Part shown: positions 37,633 through 48,920 of the stretch, piece by piece
Layout of the letters: the number at the start of each line of letters is the position of its first letter
Position numbering within the stretch: the stretch's first letter is position 1
DNA from: Rahnella sp. AA
GTDB taxonomy: Bacteria > Pseudomonadota > Gammaproteobacteria > Enterobacterales > Enterobacteriaceae
Assembly (NCBI RefSeq): GCF_002834385.1
Contig: NZ_PITQ01000007.1
Location: 124,001-188,000, forward strand
Direction: 5' to 3'
DNA length: 64,000 nucleotides
Notes under the pieces: generated by a model
Databases searched by the model: none
What the model was told of the DNA's origin: nothing
Seen by the model: the letters and a program-made list of their open reading frames with translations, nothing else
Made by a program: the position numbers and the translations under genes

Positions 37633-39930
37633 TTATTTCAGCAGGAAGCCGGTTTGTTTCACATCCTGTGAGTCTAACCCTACGAATACGTTGAACTTTC
37701 CTGGCTCAGATGCCCATTTCAACTTGTCATTGTAAAAACGTAAATCTTTTTCATCGATCGCAAATGTAACGACTTTTTCTTCACCCGGCTGCAAGTTGAT
37801 TTTTTCGAAGTTCTTCAACTCTTTAACCGGACGGCTGACTGATGCGGTAACGTCCTGCAAATACCACTGCACGATAGTCGCACCACTGATTTTACCGGTG
37901 TTTTTTACCGTCACGCTGGCGGTCAGCGGGTGTTTGGCATCCATCGTGGTGGAGGACAAACTCACGTCAGACACGCTGAAGCTGGTGTAGCTCAGGCCAT
38001 AACCGAACGGGAACAACGGACCATTGGTGATATCAAAATAACGCGTAGTGTATTTGTCCGGATGCTGCGGATTAAACGGACGACCGGTATTGAGGAAGCT
38101 GTAATACAACGGAATTTGACCGACGGAGCGCGGGAAGGTCATCGGCAATTTGCCTGACGGGTTGTAATCGCCAAACAGGACATCGGCAATGGCATGGCCG
38201 CCTTCGGTACCGCTGAACCAGGTTTCCAGCATCGCATCAGAAATTTCGTTTTCCCACGACAGCGTCAGCGGACGGCCATTCATCAGTACGACAACCAGCG
38301 GTTTACCGGTGGCTTTCAGGGCTTTAAGCAGGTCACGCTGGCTTTGCGGAATATTGATGTCAGTTCGGCTGGATGCTTCATGCGCCATCCCCTGAGCTTC
38401 GCCGACCACGGCAACCACGACATCGGCTTTCTCAGCCGTTCTCACCGCTTCGTCGATCATGTCCTGTGGTTTTCTCGGGTCGTTAATGACCTGTTTTTCG
38501 TAAGAATTGAGGAAATCGACCATCGCCTGATCGTCGGTGACATTGGCGCCGCGCGCGTACAGAACCGTACCTTTATCGCCGAGCACGTCTTTCATGCCCT
38601 GTAACACGGTCACGGCCTGAGCGGCTTTACCGGCGGCAGACCAGCTGCCCATGACGTCACGTTTGCTGTCAGCCAGCGCGCCGACGACGGCAATCGTGCC
38701 TTTCTTCGCCAGCGGTAAGGTCTGATTGTTGTTTTTCAGCAGAACCAGTGAAGTGCGGGCCACTTCCCGGGCTTCGTTGCGGTGCAGACGGCTTTCGGCA
38801 TTGGTGTCAGCCGGGTCGCTGGAGGCCGGGCCTAAATGGCGGTATTCGTCGACAAACAGGCCCATGTCCCATTTGGCGGCCAGTACGTCACGCACGGCGC
38901 GATCGATATCGTTCTGGCTGACCAGCCCGTCGGCCAGCAATCCTTTCAGATACTTACCGTACATGTTGTCAGCCATATCCATATCGACGCCAGCCTTTAG
39001 CGCCATCGCGGCAGCCTGACGATCGTCTTCGGCCACGCCATGTTTAACCAGCCCGCCAATTGCACCATGATCGCTGACGGTCAGGCCTTTAAACTGCCAG
39101 TCGTCGCGCAGAATATCTTTTAGCAACCAGGTATTAGAGGTCGCCGGGATCCCGTTAACGCTGTTGAGCGCAACCATCACACCACCGGCACCGGCATCAA
39201 CCGCGGCTTTGTACGGTGGCATGTAATCGTTGAACATGCGGGTCAGGCTCATGTCTACGGTGTTGTATTCGCGGCCACCTTCAACCGCGCCGTACAACGC
39301 GTAGTGTTTCACGTTAGCCATCACGGCATCGGGCGCAGAAGGATCTTTGCCCTGGAAGCCGGTGACCATCTCGTGGGCAAGGCGTGAGGTCAGATAAGTG
39401 TCCTCGCCGAAGCCTTCAGACACTCGGCCCCAGCGCGGGTCACGGGTGATATCCACCATCGGGGCGAAGGTCATGTTCAGGCCATCGGCAGCGGTTTCAA
39501 CAGCAGCGATATGCGCGCTGGTGAAGACGGCCTGCATATCCCAGCTGGCCGCGAGGCCAAGGCTTATCGGGAAAATCGTGCGCTGTCCGTGGACAACGTC
39601 ATAGGCATAGAAAGGAGGAATTTTCAGACGGCTGTTTTTGACTTCATCCTGCATACGGCGGATGTCTGGCTTCGTGACCGTATTAAATACCCCGCCGACT
39701 TTACCGGCGCGGATATCTGCCATGATGGCTTCTTTTTTATAATCCGGGCCAACGGTGACAAGGTTCAGCTGACCGATTTTTTCATCCAGGGTCATTTTTT
39801 TCATCAGGCCGGCAATGAACGCGTTACGTTCTTTGACCTGATCCTGAGGGATACCCGTTGTTTCAACGGCGAGTGAAGAGGCAGAGCTTACCAGTAACAC
39901 TAACGCGCCAAGCATGTGATGCGTATTCAT
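37633..39930 (-). CDS. bglX: Periplasmic beta-glucosidase BglX
   Basis: A 765-residue GH3 beta-glucosidase, the same length as E. coli BglX. A signal peptide covers about residues 1-21. The GH3 N-domain holds the nucleophile Asp in GLTVSDHGAIGG, the alpha/beta sandwich domain includes the KHYALYGAVEGGREYNTVD loop, and a fibronectin III-like domain ends the protein. The ATG after AAGGAATTCCG is chosen over one six codons upstream. Confidence 0.95.
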   Translation of the reverse strand: MNTHHMLGALVLLVSSASSLAVETTGIPQDQVKERNAFIAGLMKKMTLDEKIGQLNLVTVGPDYKKEAIMADIRAGKVGGVFNTVTKPDIRRMQDEVKNSRLKIPPFYAYDVVHGQRTIFPISLGLAASWDMQAVFTSAHIAAVETAADGLNMTFAPMVDITRDPRWGRVSEGFGEDTYLTSRLAHEMVTGFQGKDPSAPDAVMANVKHYALYGAVEGGREYNTVDMSLTRMFNDYMPPYKAAVDAGAGGVMVALNSVNGIPATSNTWLLKDILRDDWQFKGLTVSDHGAIGGLVKHGVAEDDRQAAAMALKAGVDMDMADNMYGKYLKGLLADGLVSQNDIDRAVRDVLAAKWDMGLFVDEYRHLGPASSDPADTNAESRLHRNEAREVARTSLVLLKNNNQTLPLAKKGTIAVVGALADSKRDVMGSWSAAGKAAQAVTVLQGMKDVLGDKGTVLYARGANVTDDQAMVDFLNSYEKQVINDPRKPQDMIDEAVRTAEKADVVVAVVGEAQGMAHEASSRTDINIPQSQRDLLKALKATGKPLVVVLMNGRPLTLSWENEISDAMLETWFSGTEGGHAIADVLFGDYNPSGKLPMTFPRSVGQIPLYYSFLNTGRPFNPQHPDKYTTRYFDITNGPLFPFGYGLSYTSFSVSDVSLSSTTMDAKHPLTASVTVKNTGKISGATIVQWYLQDVTASVSRPVKELKNFEKINLQPGEEKVVTFAIDEKDLRFYNDKLKWASEPGKFNVFVGLDSQDVKQTGFLLK

Positions 39931-40246
39931 CGGAATTCCTTCAGCCATAAGCAGGGGTGCTAAATCAGAGAAAATTCAGCAGCCTGAAGCAAACAAAACA
40001 ATGATCATTCTAAGAAAAGTATAGTGTGAGAATCTAATACGACCGTTCAACTATTAGCAATCAATAGTTTGAGGCGTCGGCACAATATCTTTTATCCTTC
40101 GAGACAGACTGCAATTTACAGGTAATCAGAAAGATCGGTACAAAAAGAGATTCGACGTATCGCGCAAATTTTCAAATTTAGGATTAGATGGCATTCCGTT
40201 GCGTAAATAAGCAACAAAATCGCGGCGGGAGAAAGGGAACACGCAA
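39931..40246. other. Intergenic region upstream of bglX
   Basis: About 315 bases with no gene. The bglX promoter must be here, but I see no convincing -35/-10 pair. TGATCATTC near 40003 and GTATAGTGTG near 40018 are the only notable short elements. Confidence 0.3.
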
Positions 40247-40275
40247 TAAAAAAGGCAGAACCGAAAGTTCTGCCT
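40247..40275 (-). terminator. Terminator of yjcB
   Basis: AGGCAGAAC/GTTCTGCCT with loop TTTCG and a TTTTTTATT tail on the minus strand. Confidence 0.85.
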
Positions 40276-40308
40276 CTTAAAAGTCGTCAGTGCCGATCAA
40301 AAATAAGA

Positions 40309-40593
40309 TTAATAGTAGTAAGACATATCGGTCGGGGTTTTACTCATGACGTCGAAAAACACGTCTTTGGTGTTCGCCCAGAATTGCGCGACAGCCACGG
40401 CATTGTAGCTCATGCCCATCAGGCTCATGACGAAGAAACAGGTCACCGTCAGGCCAAGGCCGCTGCAAACGAAAGCCATCGTATTGCGGCTGGACTGGCG
40501 ACAAACAATATTCAGCTGGCTGGTGCAGAACATCAGAAAGGCGCTCAGCAATTCCCAGCGCATCATTAAAATCCCGGCAGTTAACGTACCCAT
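40309..40593 (-). CDS. yjcB: Small membrane protein of the YjcB family
   Basis: A 94-residue protein with about two to three membrane segments (residues 5-25, 38-58). The order LTAGILMMRWELLSAFLMF...LNI and SGLGLTVTCFFVMSLMG resembles E. coli YjcB (LTTGVVLLRWQLLSA, SGLGVVSACWFAMGLLG). Function unknown. It has its own terminator and about 250 bases of upstream DNA. Confidence 0.75.
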   Translation of the reverse strand: MGTLTAGILMMRWELLSAFLMFCTSQLNIVCRQSSRNTMAFVCSGLGLTVTCFFVMSLMGMSYNAVAVAQFWANTKDVFFDVMSKTPTDMSYYY

Positions 40594-40843
40594 CGATAAA
40601 ATCCTTACTCACTACAGCCTTTTGCGCGAAGCCAAAATCCGCCGGACAGCGGCTACAACAGGTTGGCAATGGGCTTTACTGAAGAAATGGTTAAATACAA
40701 TAATGTGATGACGATCACATTATATCACCGGATTTTATTTTTGAGCAAAAAATGTTCGCTAATGAAAAATAGGCATAACACATCAACTAATTTCGCTGAT
40801 GTGTTATGAAAATGGACATTATGGCGGGGAATTTTGAGGGCGT

Positions 40844-43570
40844 TTACGCCCCATAGCCCATCACCTGCAACAAATGCTGAGCCTGTTGCACTGCTGCCTG
40901 CCGGTGCGCTACGCCCAGTTTTTGATACAAATTACGGATATGCGTTTTAATGGTGGTCGAAGCGACATCCAGCTCACCGGCAATCTGATCGTTGCTGTAG
41001 CCGGAATAAATTAACCCAAGAACCTGCCATTCGCGCTGGGTCAGCGGGCTGGTGCGGATAAGTTCCGGTACCTGCGGATGGGTGAGCAATTTATTGACGA
41101 AGCTTTCGTCAAAATGTGCAAACTTATGGCGATGGTGCTGGTTAATTTCCCGCAGGATTTGCTGCGCACGACGCTGTTCCAGCTCCGGTAACAGATTGAG
41201 CTGAATGAGCTGACGCAACTGTTGCGCCATCATTTCCCCTTCGATGACAAAGTGGCTGACAAAACCGGTACGGTTCGCCAGCCCCAACGCTTCAATCAAT
41301 ACGCGCTGAGCGTCATTTTTGCGCCCGGTATTCCAGTAAAGTAAGTTGCTCAGCAGCAGGTTACGGTTCAGGTCGCTGGTCAGGCGTAACTGTCTGGCAT
41401 TCTGATTCAGTTCATCGAGCACGACTTCCGCTTCGTCAAACCTCTCCAGCAGGATTTGTACGCGGGCAATATTGCGCCACTGTCCCTGCTGGAAATGGTT
41501 GTCTGCCATATCGGGTTTACGCGCCTGCTGCAGCCACTGTTGCGCCGCCATTTTATCGCCGGTCATCTGCCAGTAAATGATCCGCGGCTTGTCGGTGTTA
41601 GTCAGCCAGTCGATATGATACTGACCGCTTTTTAGCAGCGTTTCGCAACGTTGCAGGTGGTGATGGGCATTGTCGAGCTGCCCGCGTGCCAGTGAACATT
41701 TCGCCAGCATCGCCAGACATTGTAATTGCTGCTGTGGCTGGAAGTTGCTCAGCACGTCCAGCCCCTGACGCGCCGCGTCTTCGGCATCATCCAGGCGTGA
41801 CCATGACCACAACAACTGCGAGCGCAGGCGCAGTAAAAATTCATGCATTGGCAACTGTTCAAGATGCTGCTCGCGGACCAGCTCAAAGGCGCGATCCTGC
41901 ATTTCAAACGCGGCCTGCAAAAAGCCCTGAGCAATCAGGATTTCGCTCTGCTGCAGCAGCGCCCATAACGCATAGTGATAGGCTTCGTAGCGGCGCGCGA
42001 TCTGTTCGGTTTGCTGCATCAGCGGCAACGCACGGGTTAAATCCCCTTTGCAGTGCTGGATTTCACCGGTGACCGATGTGGCCACAATGCGGCTGTAATA
42101 GCTTTCATACGGCAGAAAACGCAGCGCATCGGCGGCCAGTTTTTCAGCCTCATCCTGACGGCCATCGTTGATCGCCACCTGTGCACGCAGGGCGTCAAAT
42201 TCAGCCGTCAGCTCCTGTTCCATGACAATATTGCGCTGCTGCATTTCGCTTTCAGCTCTTACCAGCAGCGTTTCGACTTCGGCATAGCGGTGCTGGCTTT
42301 GTGCCAGCCACGCCTGTAATAACACCAGCTTCGGATTCTGAATCAGACGATCGTACGGGAGCGCGGCGAGGCATTCTTCCAGCAGCGCCAGTTCACTCTG
42401 ATTGAACAGTGCCCAGGCATGTTGCAACAGGATATCGCGCAGCATATTGGTGTCTTCTGCGCCTAATGCATGATGGATGGCTTCTGCCGGAAAACCCTGA
42501 GCCAGCCAGCCTTCAGCGGCGGCGCGGTGGATTTCCGGCAGTTCGGCCGCGAGCTCCCACTGGCAGCGCTGACGTAAAAAAGTGGCAAACAGCGGGTGGA
42601 AGTTAAACCACTCGCCGGTGTCATCCATGCGATGAATAAATAACCCCTGGCGCTCCAGCTCCTCCAGGCGTTGCTGACCATTTTCGCTGCCGGTCAGGCG
42701 AACAATCAGGGCGTCGTTCATCGAACGCAGCAACGAACAGCGCAACAGAAAATCACGGGTTGACGCATCAACGCGATCCAGCACTTCATCCACCAGATAT
42801 TCTGACAGATGGCTGGCATTCAGGCCGGCCAGTTTGCGTGCGGATTGCTGCGTCGACTGCTGTGAGGACGTGGTCGACTGCCGCGCCGAGAGTGCAATCA
42901 GCTGCAGTGCGGTTGCCCAGCCGGCGACTTCATCACACAGGCGGCCACTGTCAGCCTGATCGATCGGATCTTTAAGTCGGTTTTCGAAAAACTGCTGAGT
43001 TTCAGGATGTGTGAATGCGAGATGTGTTGCATTCAGCTCCAGCAGTTGATCGCGCACACGCATATTGGCGATACCCAGCGGCGGCAGGGTGCGCGACAGC
43101 ACGACCAGCGAGAGATTTTCCGGCTGGTGGCGCAGGAAAAACCGCATCCCTTCATGGATGGCATCGTTAGAAATCAGGTGATAATCGTCGATGACCAGCA
43201 GCAGCGGGCTGTGCCAGTCTGAAAGTTCGACGAACAGCTGAGCGAACAGCGCCGGTAAGCTGGCGTACTGATGTTTCTGGCTCAGCGCTTCACTTTTGAC
43301 ACAGTGCCCTGCGCAGGACTGCTGTATCGCAGCAATCAGATAACTGGCAAAGCGTTCCGGCTGATTGTCACTTTCATCAAGAGAATACCAGCCGAGATCG
43401 CTTTTTCCTGCTGCCCAGTGTGCCACCAGCGTGGTTTTCCCGTAGCCCGCCGGGCTGGCGACCAGGGTCAGGCGATAATTCGGCGCAGTCGAGAGTTTCG
43501 CCAGAAGACGTTCCCGAACCACGGTATTTTGCTGCCGCACCGGGCGGCTCAATTTTGAAGGGATCAGCAT
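40844..43570 (-). CDS. malT: Maltose regulon activator MalT
   Basis: A 908-residue STAND-class activator that, with ATP and maltotriose, multimerises and activates the mal promoters. Walker A is GYGKTT at 42-47, Walker B is [11 protein letters not shown], a long TPR-like superhelix follows, and the C-terminal LuxR-type HTH is [43 protein letters not shown]. It is divergent from malPQ, as in E. coli. Confidence 0.97.
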   Translation of the reverse strand: MLIPSKLSRPVRQQNTVVRERLLAKLSTAPNYRLTLVASPAGYGKTTLVAHWAAGKSDLGWYSLDESDNQPERFASYLIAAIQQSCAGHCVKSEALSQKHQYASLPALFAQLFVELSDWHSPLLLVIDDYHLISNDAIHEGMRFFLRHQPENLSLVVLSRTLPPLGIANMRVRDQLLELNATHLAFTHPETQQFFENRLKDPIDQADSGRLCDEVAGWATALQLIALSARQSTTSSQQSTQQSARKLAGLNASHLSEYLVDEVLDRVDASTRDFLLRCSLLRSMNDALIVRLTGSENGQQRLEELERQGLFIHRMDDTGEWFNFHPLFATFLRQRCQWELAAELPEIHRAAAEGWLAQGFPAEAIHHALGAEDTNMLRDILLQHAWALFNQSELALLEECLAALPYDRLIQNPKLVLLQAWLAQSQHRYAEVETLLVRAESEMQQRNIVMEQELTAEFDALRAQVAINDGRQDEAEKLAADALRFLPYESYYSRIVATSVTGEIQHCKGDLTRALPLMQQTEQIARRYEAYHYALWALLQQSEILIAQGFLQAAFEMQDRAFELVREQHLEQLPMHEFLLRLRSQLLWSWSRLDDAEDAARQGLDVLSNFQPQQQLQCLAMLAKCSLARGQLDNAHHHLQRCETLLKSGQYHIDWLTNTDKPRIIYWQMTGDKMAAQQWLQQARKPDMADNHFQQGQWRNIARVQILLERFDEAEVVLDELNQNARQLRLTSDLNRNLLLSNLLYWNTGRKNDAQRVLIEALGLANRTGFVSHFVIEGEMMAQQLRQLIQLNLLPELEQRRAQQILREINQHHRHKFAHFDESFVNKLLTHPQVPELIRTSPLTQREWQVLGLIYSGYSNDQIAGELDVASTTIKTHIRNLYQKLGVAHRQAAVQQAQHLLQVMGYGA

Positions 43571-43890
43571 TTTTTCGATTCTTTTGACAGAAAGACGGGA
43601 GGAACCTTATTTATTTCACAGCGTGTAATTAATCACTTTTTCTAAAGTCCTCCTTTGAAACATTGATTGCAAGAATGTTACGTTTTTACATGCCGTTAAG
43701 TTGCTCTGCATCACACTTCTTAATACAAATTTTCAGGGTTTCTCCCTGTTCCTCCGCTTCATCCGGCTACGCCCCGTTTCTCCTCCCTGCCTAATCTTTG
43801 ACGGGATGATGCCTCTCATCAGCACAAACGTCAGCATAGTGATAATCAACATCAGACTTCCCTACAAATTCCCGGATAAAGAGGCATGTG
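43571..43890. promoter_or_regulatory. malT/malP divergent control region with MalT boxes
   Basis: Three MalT-box hexamers on the minus strand: GGAGGA (43786-43781), GGATGA (43764-43759) and GGAGGA (43755-43750). They lie 105-140 bases before malP in the orientation used in the E. coli malP promoter. A GGGATGATG on the plus strand near 43803 is a further partial match. Weak CRP-like sequences occur near 43623 and 43707, fitting CRP control of malT, but none is convincing. Confidence 0.6.
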
Positions 43891-46293
43891 ATGCAGGTGA
43901 CTTTGGATAAGACACAGTTTTTAGCCGCGCTAAAACGCCAGTGGCAGGGGTTCGGTTTGCAGCAGGCGCAGGATATGACGCCGCATCAGTGGTGGCAGGC
44001 CACCAGCGCGGCGCTGTCGGAACAACTCAGCGCACAACCCGTGCCGGCGGCTACAAAGCATCCGCAGCGGCACGTCAATTACATTTCGATGGAATTCCTG
44101 ATCGGGCGTCTGACCGCAAATAACCTGATCAACCTCGGCTGGTACGAAACCGTACAACAGGCGCTGAAAGAGCAGGGCGTAGATCTGGCGGATGTGCTGG
44201 AACAGGAAACCGATCCGGCGCTGGGTAACGGCGGATTAGGGCGTCTGGCAGCCTGTTTTCTCGATTCGATGGCAACCGTCGGGCAACCGGCGACCGGCTA
44301 CGGCCTGAACTATCAGTACGGTTTATTCCGTCAGTCATTCAGCGAAGGTCAGCAGCAGGAAGCGCCGGATAGCTGGCATCGCGAAAGTTACCCGTGGTTC
44401 ACCCACAACAGCGCGCTGTCCGTGGACGTTCAGTTCGGCGGCAAGCTGGTGAAAAATGATCAGGGTATCGAACAATGGCATCCGGCGTTTTCCCTGCGCG
44501 GCGAAGCCTGGGATTTGCCGGTGGTCGGTTATAAAAATGGTGTGACTCAGCCGCTGCGTTTATGGCAGGCCACCGATGTCCATCCGTTTGATCTGACCTT
44601 ATTTAACGACGGCGAATTCCTCAAGGCGGAACAGAAAGGTATCGATGCCGCTAAACTGACGAAAGTGCTGTACCCGAATGACAACCACGAGGCGGGTAAA
44701 CGCCTGCGCCTGATGCAGCAATATTTCCAGTGCGCCTGCTCGGTGGCCGATATTCTGCGCCGCCACCATTTCCTGGGCCGCAACATTCAGGATTTGCCGA
44801 AGTTCGAAGTGATTCAGCTAAACGATACGCACCCGACGATCGCTATCCCTGAACTGCTGCGCATTTTACTGGATGAACATCAGCTGGACTGGGACGCCGC
44901 ATGGGCAATCACAAGCCAGACGTTCGCCTACACCAACCACACGCTGATGCCCGAAGCGCTCGAATGCTGGGATGAAAAACTGGTCCGCAGCCTGTTGCCG
45001 CGCCACTTCTCGCTGATCAAAGCCATTAACGCCCGCTTCAAAAAAGTGGTCGAAAAACAGTGGCCGGGCGATAAAGCGGTGTGGGAAAAACTTTCAGTTC
45101 ATCAGAACAAACAGGTGCGCATGGCGAATCTGTGCGTGGTCAGCGGCTTTGCGGTGAACGGCGTTGCGGCGCTGCACTCCGAGCTGGTGGTCAAAGACCT
45201 GTTCCCGGAATATCACCAGCTGTGGCCGAATAAATTCCACAACGTCACCAACGGCATCACGCCGCGCCGCTGGGTGAAACAGTGTAATCCGGCGCTGTCC
45301 GCCCTGATTGATGACACCCTGAAAACCGAATGGGTGAACAATCTGGACGCCCTGAAAGGGCTGGAAAGCTCCGCTGACGACGCGGCATTCTGCCAGCGTT
45401 ATCAGCAGATTAAGCGCGAAAACAAAGTGCGTCTGGCGGAGTACGTGAAACGCACGATGGGCCTGACGCTGAACCCGGACGCGATTTTCGACGTGCAGAT
45501 CAAGCGCCTGCACGAATACAAACGCCAGCATCTGAACCTGCTGCACATTCTTTCGCTGTACCGTCAGTTGCGCGATAACCCGGAAATGGACATGGTGCCT
45601 CGTGTATTCCTGTTCGGCGCGAAAGCGGCACCGGGTTATTACCTGGCGAAAAACATTATCTACGCCATCAATCAGGTGGCTGAAAAAGTGAATAACGATC
45701 CACTGGTGCGCGACCGGATCAAGGTGGTGTTTATCCCGGATTACCGCGTGTCGGTGGCGGAGCTGATGATCCCGGCGGCAGACGTTTCTGAGCAGATTTC
45801 TACTGCCGGGAAAGAAGCTTCCGGCACCGGTAACATGAAGCTGGCGCTGAATGGCGCGATGACCGTTGGCACGCTCGACGGCGCGAATGTCGAGATTGCC
45901 GAACAGGTCGGCGAAGAGAATATTTTCATTTTCGGCAATACCGTCGATCAGGTGAAAGCGTTGCAGGCCAAAGGCTACGATCCGCTGAAAATCCGTAAGA
46001 AAGACAAACATCTGGATAAGATCCTCAAAGAACTGGAAAGCGGCTTCTTCAGCAACGGCGACAAACAGGCGTTCAGCCTGATGCTCGACAGCCTGCTCGG
46101 CGGCGGTGACCCGTATCTGGTGCTGGCGGACTTCGCGGATTACTGCGCCGCACAGCAAAAAGTCGATGCTCTTTACCGCAACCAGGACGACTGGACGCGT
46201 AAAACCATTCTCAATACTGCCCGCGTAGGAATGTTCAGTTCCGACCGCTCGATCCGCGATTATCAGCAGCGGATCTGGCAGGCGAAACGTTAA
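43891..46293 (+). CDS. malP: Maltodextrin phosphorylase MalP
   Basis: An 800-residue PLP-dependent GT35 phosphorylase that releases glucose 1-phosphate from maltodextrins. The PLP lysine lies in [40 protein letters not shown]-type active-site glycines appear as [19 protein letters not shown]. The ATG after AAAGAGGCATGTG is preferred to the GTG one codon earlier. It is followed by malQ after nine bases. Confidence 0.96.
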   Translation: MQVTLDKTQFLAALKRQWQGFGLQQAQDMTPHQWWQATSAALSEQLSAQPVPAATKHPQRHVNYISMEFLIGRLTANNLINLGWYETVQQALKEQGVDLADVLEQETDPALGNGGLGRLAACFLDSMATVGQPATGYGLNYQYGLFRQSFSEGQQQEAPDSWHRESYPWFTHNSALSVDVQFGGKLVKNDQGIEQWHPAFSLRGEAWDLPVVGYKNGVTQPLRLWQATDVHPFDLTLFNDGEFLKAEQKGIDAAKLTKVLYPNDNHEAGKRLRLMQQYFQCACSVADILRRHHFLGRNIQDLPKFEVIQLNDTHPTIAIPELLRILLDEHQLDWDAAWAITSQTFAYTNHTLMPEALECWDEKLVRSLLPRHFSLIKAINARFKKVVEKQWPGDKAVWEKLSVHQNKQVRMANLCVVSGFAVNGVAALHSELVVKDLFPEYHQLWPNKFHNVTNGITPRRWVKQCNPALSALIDDTLKTEWVNNLDALKGLESSADDAAFCQRYQQIKRENKVRLAEYVKRTMGLTLNPDAIFDVQIKRLHEYKRQHLNLLHILSLYRQLRDNPEMDMVPRVFLFGAKAAPGYYLAKNIIYAINQVAEKVNNDPLVRDRIKVVFIPDYRVSVAELMIPAADVSEQISTAGKEASGTGNMKLALNGAMTVGTLDGANVEIAEQVGEENIFIFGNTVDQVKALQAKGYDPLKIRKKDKHLDKILKELESGFFSNGDKQAFSLMLDSLLGGGDPYLVLADFADYCAAQQKVDALYRNQDDWTRKTILNTARVGMFSSDRSIRDYQQRIWQAKR

Positions 46294-46302
46294 GGAGCAT
46301 GC

Positions 46303-48390
46303 ATGGAGAACAAAGCACTGGAGCAGGCCGCCAGGGAGGCGGGTATTTCCTCTGGTTTTATTAATGCACATGGCAAGCAGCAGGCTATCGCGCCTGAAAC
46401 CAAGCGCGAACTGCTGTCGGCCATGGGCTGGAAGGCCGGACATCGTCCGGCTGTCACACCGGTTCCGCCGGTCAAAGTCTTTGTCTCCGGCAGCCGTCTG
46501 GCGCTGCCGGTCAGCGGGGAAGGTGAATTCGGCTGGACGTTACAGCTGGAAAACGGCGCAACGCATCAGGGCCGGATCAGCGGTAAAATGACGCTGGCGC
46601 TGCCGGGGAAAATCCCCGCCGGTTATCACCAGCTGACGCTGACACAGGACGCACAGCAGTGGGATTGCCGGGTGATTATCGCCCCGAAACGCTGCTACGA
46701 ACCGGACGCCTTGCTGGCTGGTAAAAAGCTGTGGGGCGCCTGCGTGCAGCTTTATACGCTGCGCTCGGAAAACAACTGGGGGATCGGCGATTTCGGCGAT
46801 CTCCATCTGCTACTCGAAAACGTCGCCCAACGCGGTGGCGCTTTTGTCGGGCTCAATCCGATTCACGCGCTGTATCCGGCGAACCCGGTGGCGGCCAGCC
46901 CGTACAGCCCGTCTTCGCGCCGCTGGCTGAACGTCATTTATATCGACGTCAGCGCAGTAGATGACTTTAAGCAGAGCCAGGAAGCCCAAATCTGGTGGAA
47001 CCAGCCGCTGACGCAGCAGCGTTTGCAGGCCGTCCGCGCCAGTGAATGGGTGGATTACGCCGAAGTTATGCCACTGAAACTCGAAGGTTTACGGCTGGCG
47101 TACAGGCATTTCCGTGGCCGCAAAACCCAGGATCCGCAGGTGAAATCGCTGGCCAGTTTCGTGAAACAGGGCGGCGAAAGCCTGTATTTACAGGCGGCGT
47201 TTGATGCGCTGTATGAACATCTGGCGAAAGAAACGGATGTCGCGCTCGGCTGGAACCGCTGGCCGGAAAAATATCACAACGCCCGGGGCCAGGCGGTGCG
47301 CGCATTCTGCGAGCAACACGCTGAAGACGTGGAGTTTTACCTTTGGCTGCAATGGCTGGCGGAAACCCAGTTCGCGAGTTGCTATCGCACCAGCCAGCAG
47401 CAGAACATGCCGATGGGGTTATACCGCGATTTAGCGGTGGGCGTCGTCGAAGGCGGTTCAGAAACCTGGGGCGACGGCGAGCTGTATTGCCTGAAAGCCT
47501 CGGTGGGCGCGCCGCCGGATATTCTCGGGCCGCTCGGTCAGAACTGGGATCTGCGCCCGATGGATCCGCATGTGATGGTGAAGCGCGGCTACCAGCCGTT
47601 TATCGATTTGCTGCGTGCTAACATGACCAGCTGCGGCGCGTTGCGTATCGATCATGTGATGACGCTGCTGCGTTTGTGGTGGATCCCGGCCGGAGAAACG
47701 GCGGATAAAGGCGCGTATGTGCAATATCCGGTGGACGATCTGCTGGCGATTCTGGCGCTGGAAAGTCAGCGTCACCGCTGCATGGTTATCGGCGAAGATC
47801 TGGGCACTGTGCCGGTGGAGATCGTCAGCAAGCTGCGCGAGGGCGGCGTTTATTCCTACAAAGTGCTGTATTTCGAGCGCGATGAGGAAAACAACTTCCG
47901 TGCGCCGCAGTCGTACCCGGTTCAGGCGATGGCAACCATCACCACGCACGACCTGCCGACGCTGCGCGGTTACTGGCAAAGCGACGATCTGGCGCTCGGT
48001 AAAACGCTCGGACTTTACCGTGACGAAGACGTTTTACAGGAACTGTACGCCGACCGTGCGCGTGCGCGTCAGGGGCTGCTCGACGGGTTGCATCATTACG
48101 ACTGCATCCCGAAGAAAACAGGGCACAAAGCTGCATTAATGGAAATGACGCCGGTGCTCAACCGCGGCCTGCAACGCTACGTCGCCGACAGCGCCTGTGC
48201 GCTACTCGGCCTGCAACCGGAAGACTGGCTCGACATGGACGCGCCGGTCAATGTCCCCGGCACCAGCGATGAATACCCGAACTGGCGCCGTAAACTCTCC
48301 TGTACCCTCGAAGAAATGTTTGCCGATGAGCAGGTGAATAAACTCATCAAAGACCTCGATAAACGCCGCCGGAAAGTGTCGGTGAGCTGA
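46303..48390 (+). CDS. malQ: 4-alpha-glucanotransferase (amylomaltase) MalQ
   Basis: A 695-residue GH77 enzyme that transfers dextrinyl groups between maltodextrins, feeding MalP. Active-site blocks: ASPYSPSSRRWLNVIYID, LRIDHVMTLLRLWWIP (nucleophile Asp), VIGEDLGTVP (acid Glu) and TTHDLPTLRGYW. Its ATG follows AAGGAG just after malP, so the pair forms one operon. Confidence 0.96.
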   Translation: MENKALEQAAREAGISSGFINAHGKQQAIAPETKRELLSAMGWKAGHRPAVTPVPPVKVFVSGSRLALPVSGEGEFGWTLQLENGATHQGRISGKMTLALPGKIPAGYHQLTLTQDAQQWDCRVIIAPKRCYEPDALLAGKKLWGACVQLYTLRSENNWGIGDFGDLHLLLENVAQRGGAFVGLNPIHALYPANPVAASPYSPSSRRWLNVIYIDVSAVDDFKQSQEAQIWWNQPLTQQRLQAVRASEWVDYAEVMPLKLEGLRLAYRHFRGRKTQDPQVKSLASFVKQGGESLYLQAAFDALYEHLAKETDVALGWNRWPEKYHNARGQAVRAFCEQHAEDVEFYLWLQWLAETQFASCYRTSQQQNMPMGLYRDLAVGVVEGGSETWGDGELYCLKASVGAPPDILGPLGQNWDLRPMDPHVMVKRGYQPFIDLLRANMTSCGALRIDHVMTLLRLWWIPAGETADKGAYVQYPVDDLLAILALESQRHRCMVIGEDLGTVPVEIVSKLREGGVYSYKVLYFERDEENNFRAPQSYPVQAMATITTHDLPTLRGYWQSDDLALGKTLGLYRDEDVLQELYADRARARQGLLDGLHHYDCIPKKTGHKAALMEMTPVLNRGLQRYVADSACALLGLQPEDWLDMDAPVNVPGTSDEYPNWRRKLSCTLEEMFADEQVNKLIKDLDKRRRKVSVS

Positions 48391-48405
48391 AAATAACGAA
48401 ATGAG

Positions 48406-48443
48406 AAAAGGGTTTCTGCCGGTACGGGGAAACCCTTTTTTTG
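48406..48443 (+). terminator. Terminator of malPQ
   Basis: AAAGGGTTTC and GAAACCCTTT arms with a GC-rich loop, then a run of T, starting 15 bases after malQ. Confidence 0.8.
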
Positions 48444-48578
48444 CGATAGCCTCTGATATCAGCGCCATAGCCTTTATTACAAAAATATTTTAAGGAGTGC
48501 CGGAAACTTTCTCTTGTTTAGTTTTTTTTGCACCTTAAAGTAACCACTAATGACATTGTGTTTATTTTAAGGTGCAAT

Positions 48579-48920
48579 ATGAAACGTTCCCAATCTTTGC
48601 TGATTTCAGACGACATTTCACAGCAACTTCTGAGCATAGGAAGCCGCCTTGCTAAAGGCCGGATTGCCCGCCGGATGACGCAATCTGAAGTTGCGGTGCG
48701 GGCCAATCTGGGAAGAAATACAGTCAGCAGGATTGAGAACGGGGATTCAGGCGTAGCGATAGGACAAATACTGCGATATCTCGATGTGATCCGCCCGGGG
48801 CAGACATTAGCCGGGCTTTTGAACAGTGAAGATAAAGTTGTCAGTGTGATGAATCAGAAGATCCAGCCTAAACGCGCCAGGAAATTATCTGAGAGGGAGC
48901 TAAAAGATTATGATTTCTGA
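48579..48920 (+). CDS. HipB-type XRE antitoxin
   Basis: A 113-residue DNA-binding protein. The HTH lies at about residues 29-55 (RMTQSEVAVRANLGRNTVSRIENGD). The start at 48579 follows TTAAGGTGCAAT; an upstream in-frame ATG has no ribosome site. It overlaps the start of the HipA frame by eleven bases, the normal hipBA arrangement, and should repress the pair together with HipA. Confidence 0.82.
   Translation: MKRSQSLLISDDISQQLLSIGSRLAKGRIARRMTQSEVAVRANLGRNTVSRIENGDSGVAIGQILRYLDVIRPGQTLAGLLNSEDKVVSVMNQKIQPKRARKLSERELKDYDF

Noticed and set aside
44547-44786. Small open frames inside the mal genes, such as the antisense frame in malP
   Set aside because: All lie within strongly conserved genes and lack start signals.
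45094-46443. A 449-codon open frame antisense to malP and the start of malQ
   Set aside because: Shadow of GC-rich coding sequence; it has no ribosome site or family resemblance and spans a real gene junction.
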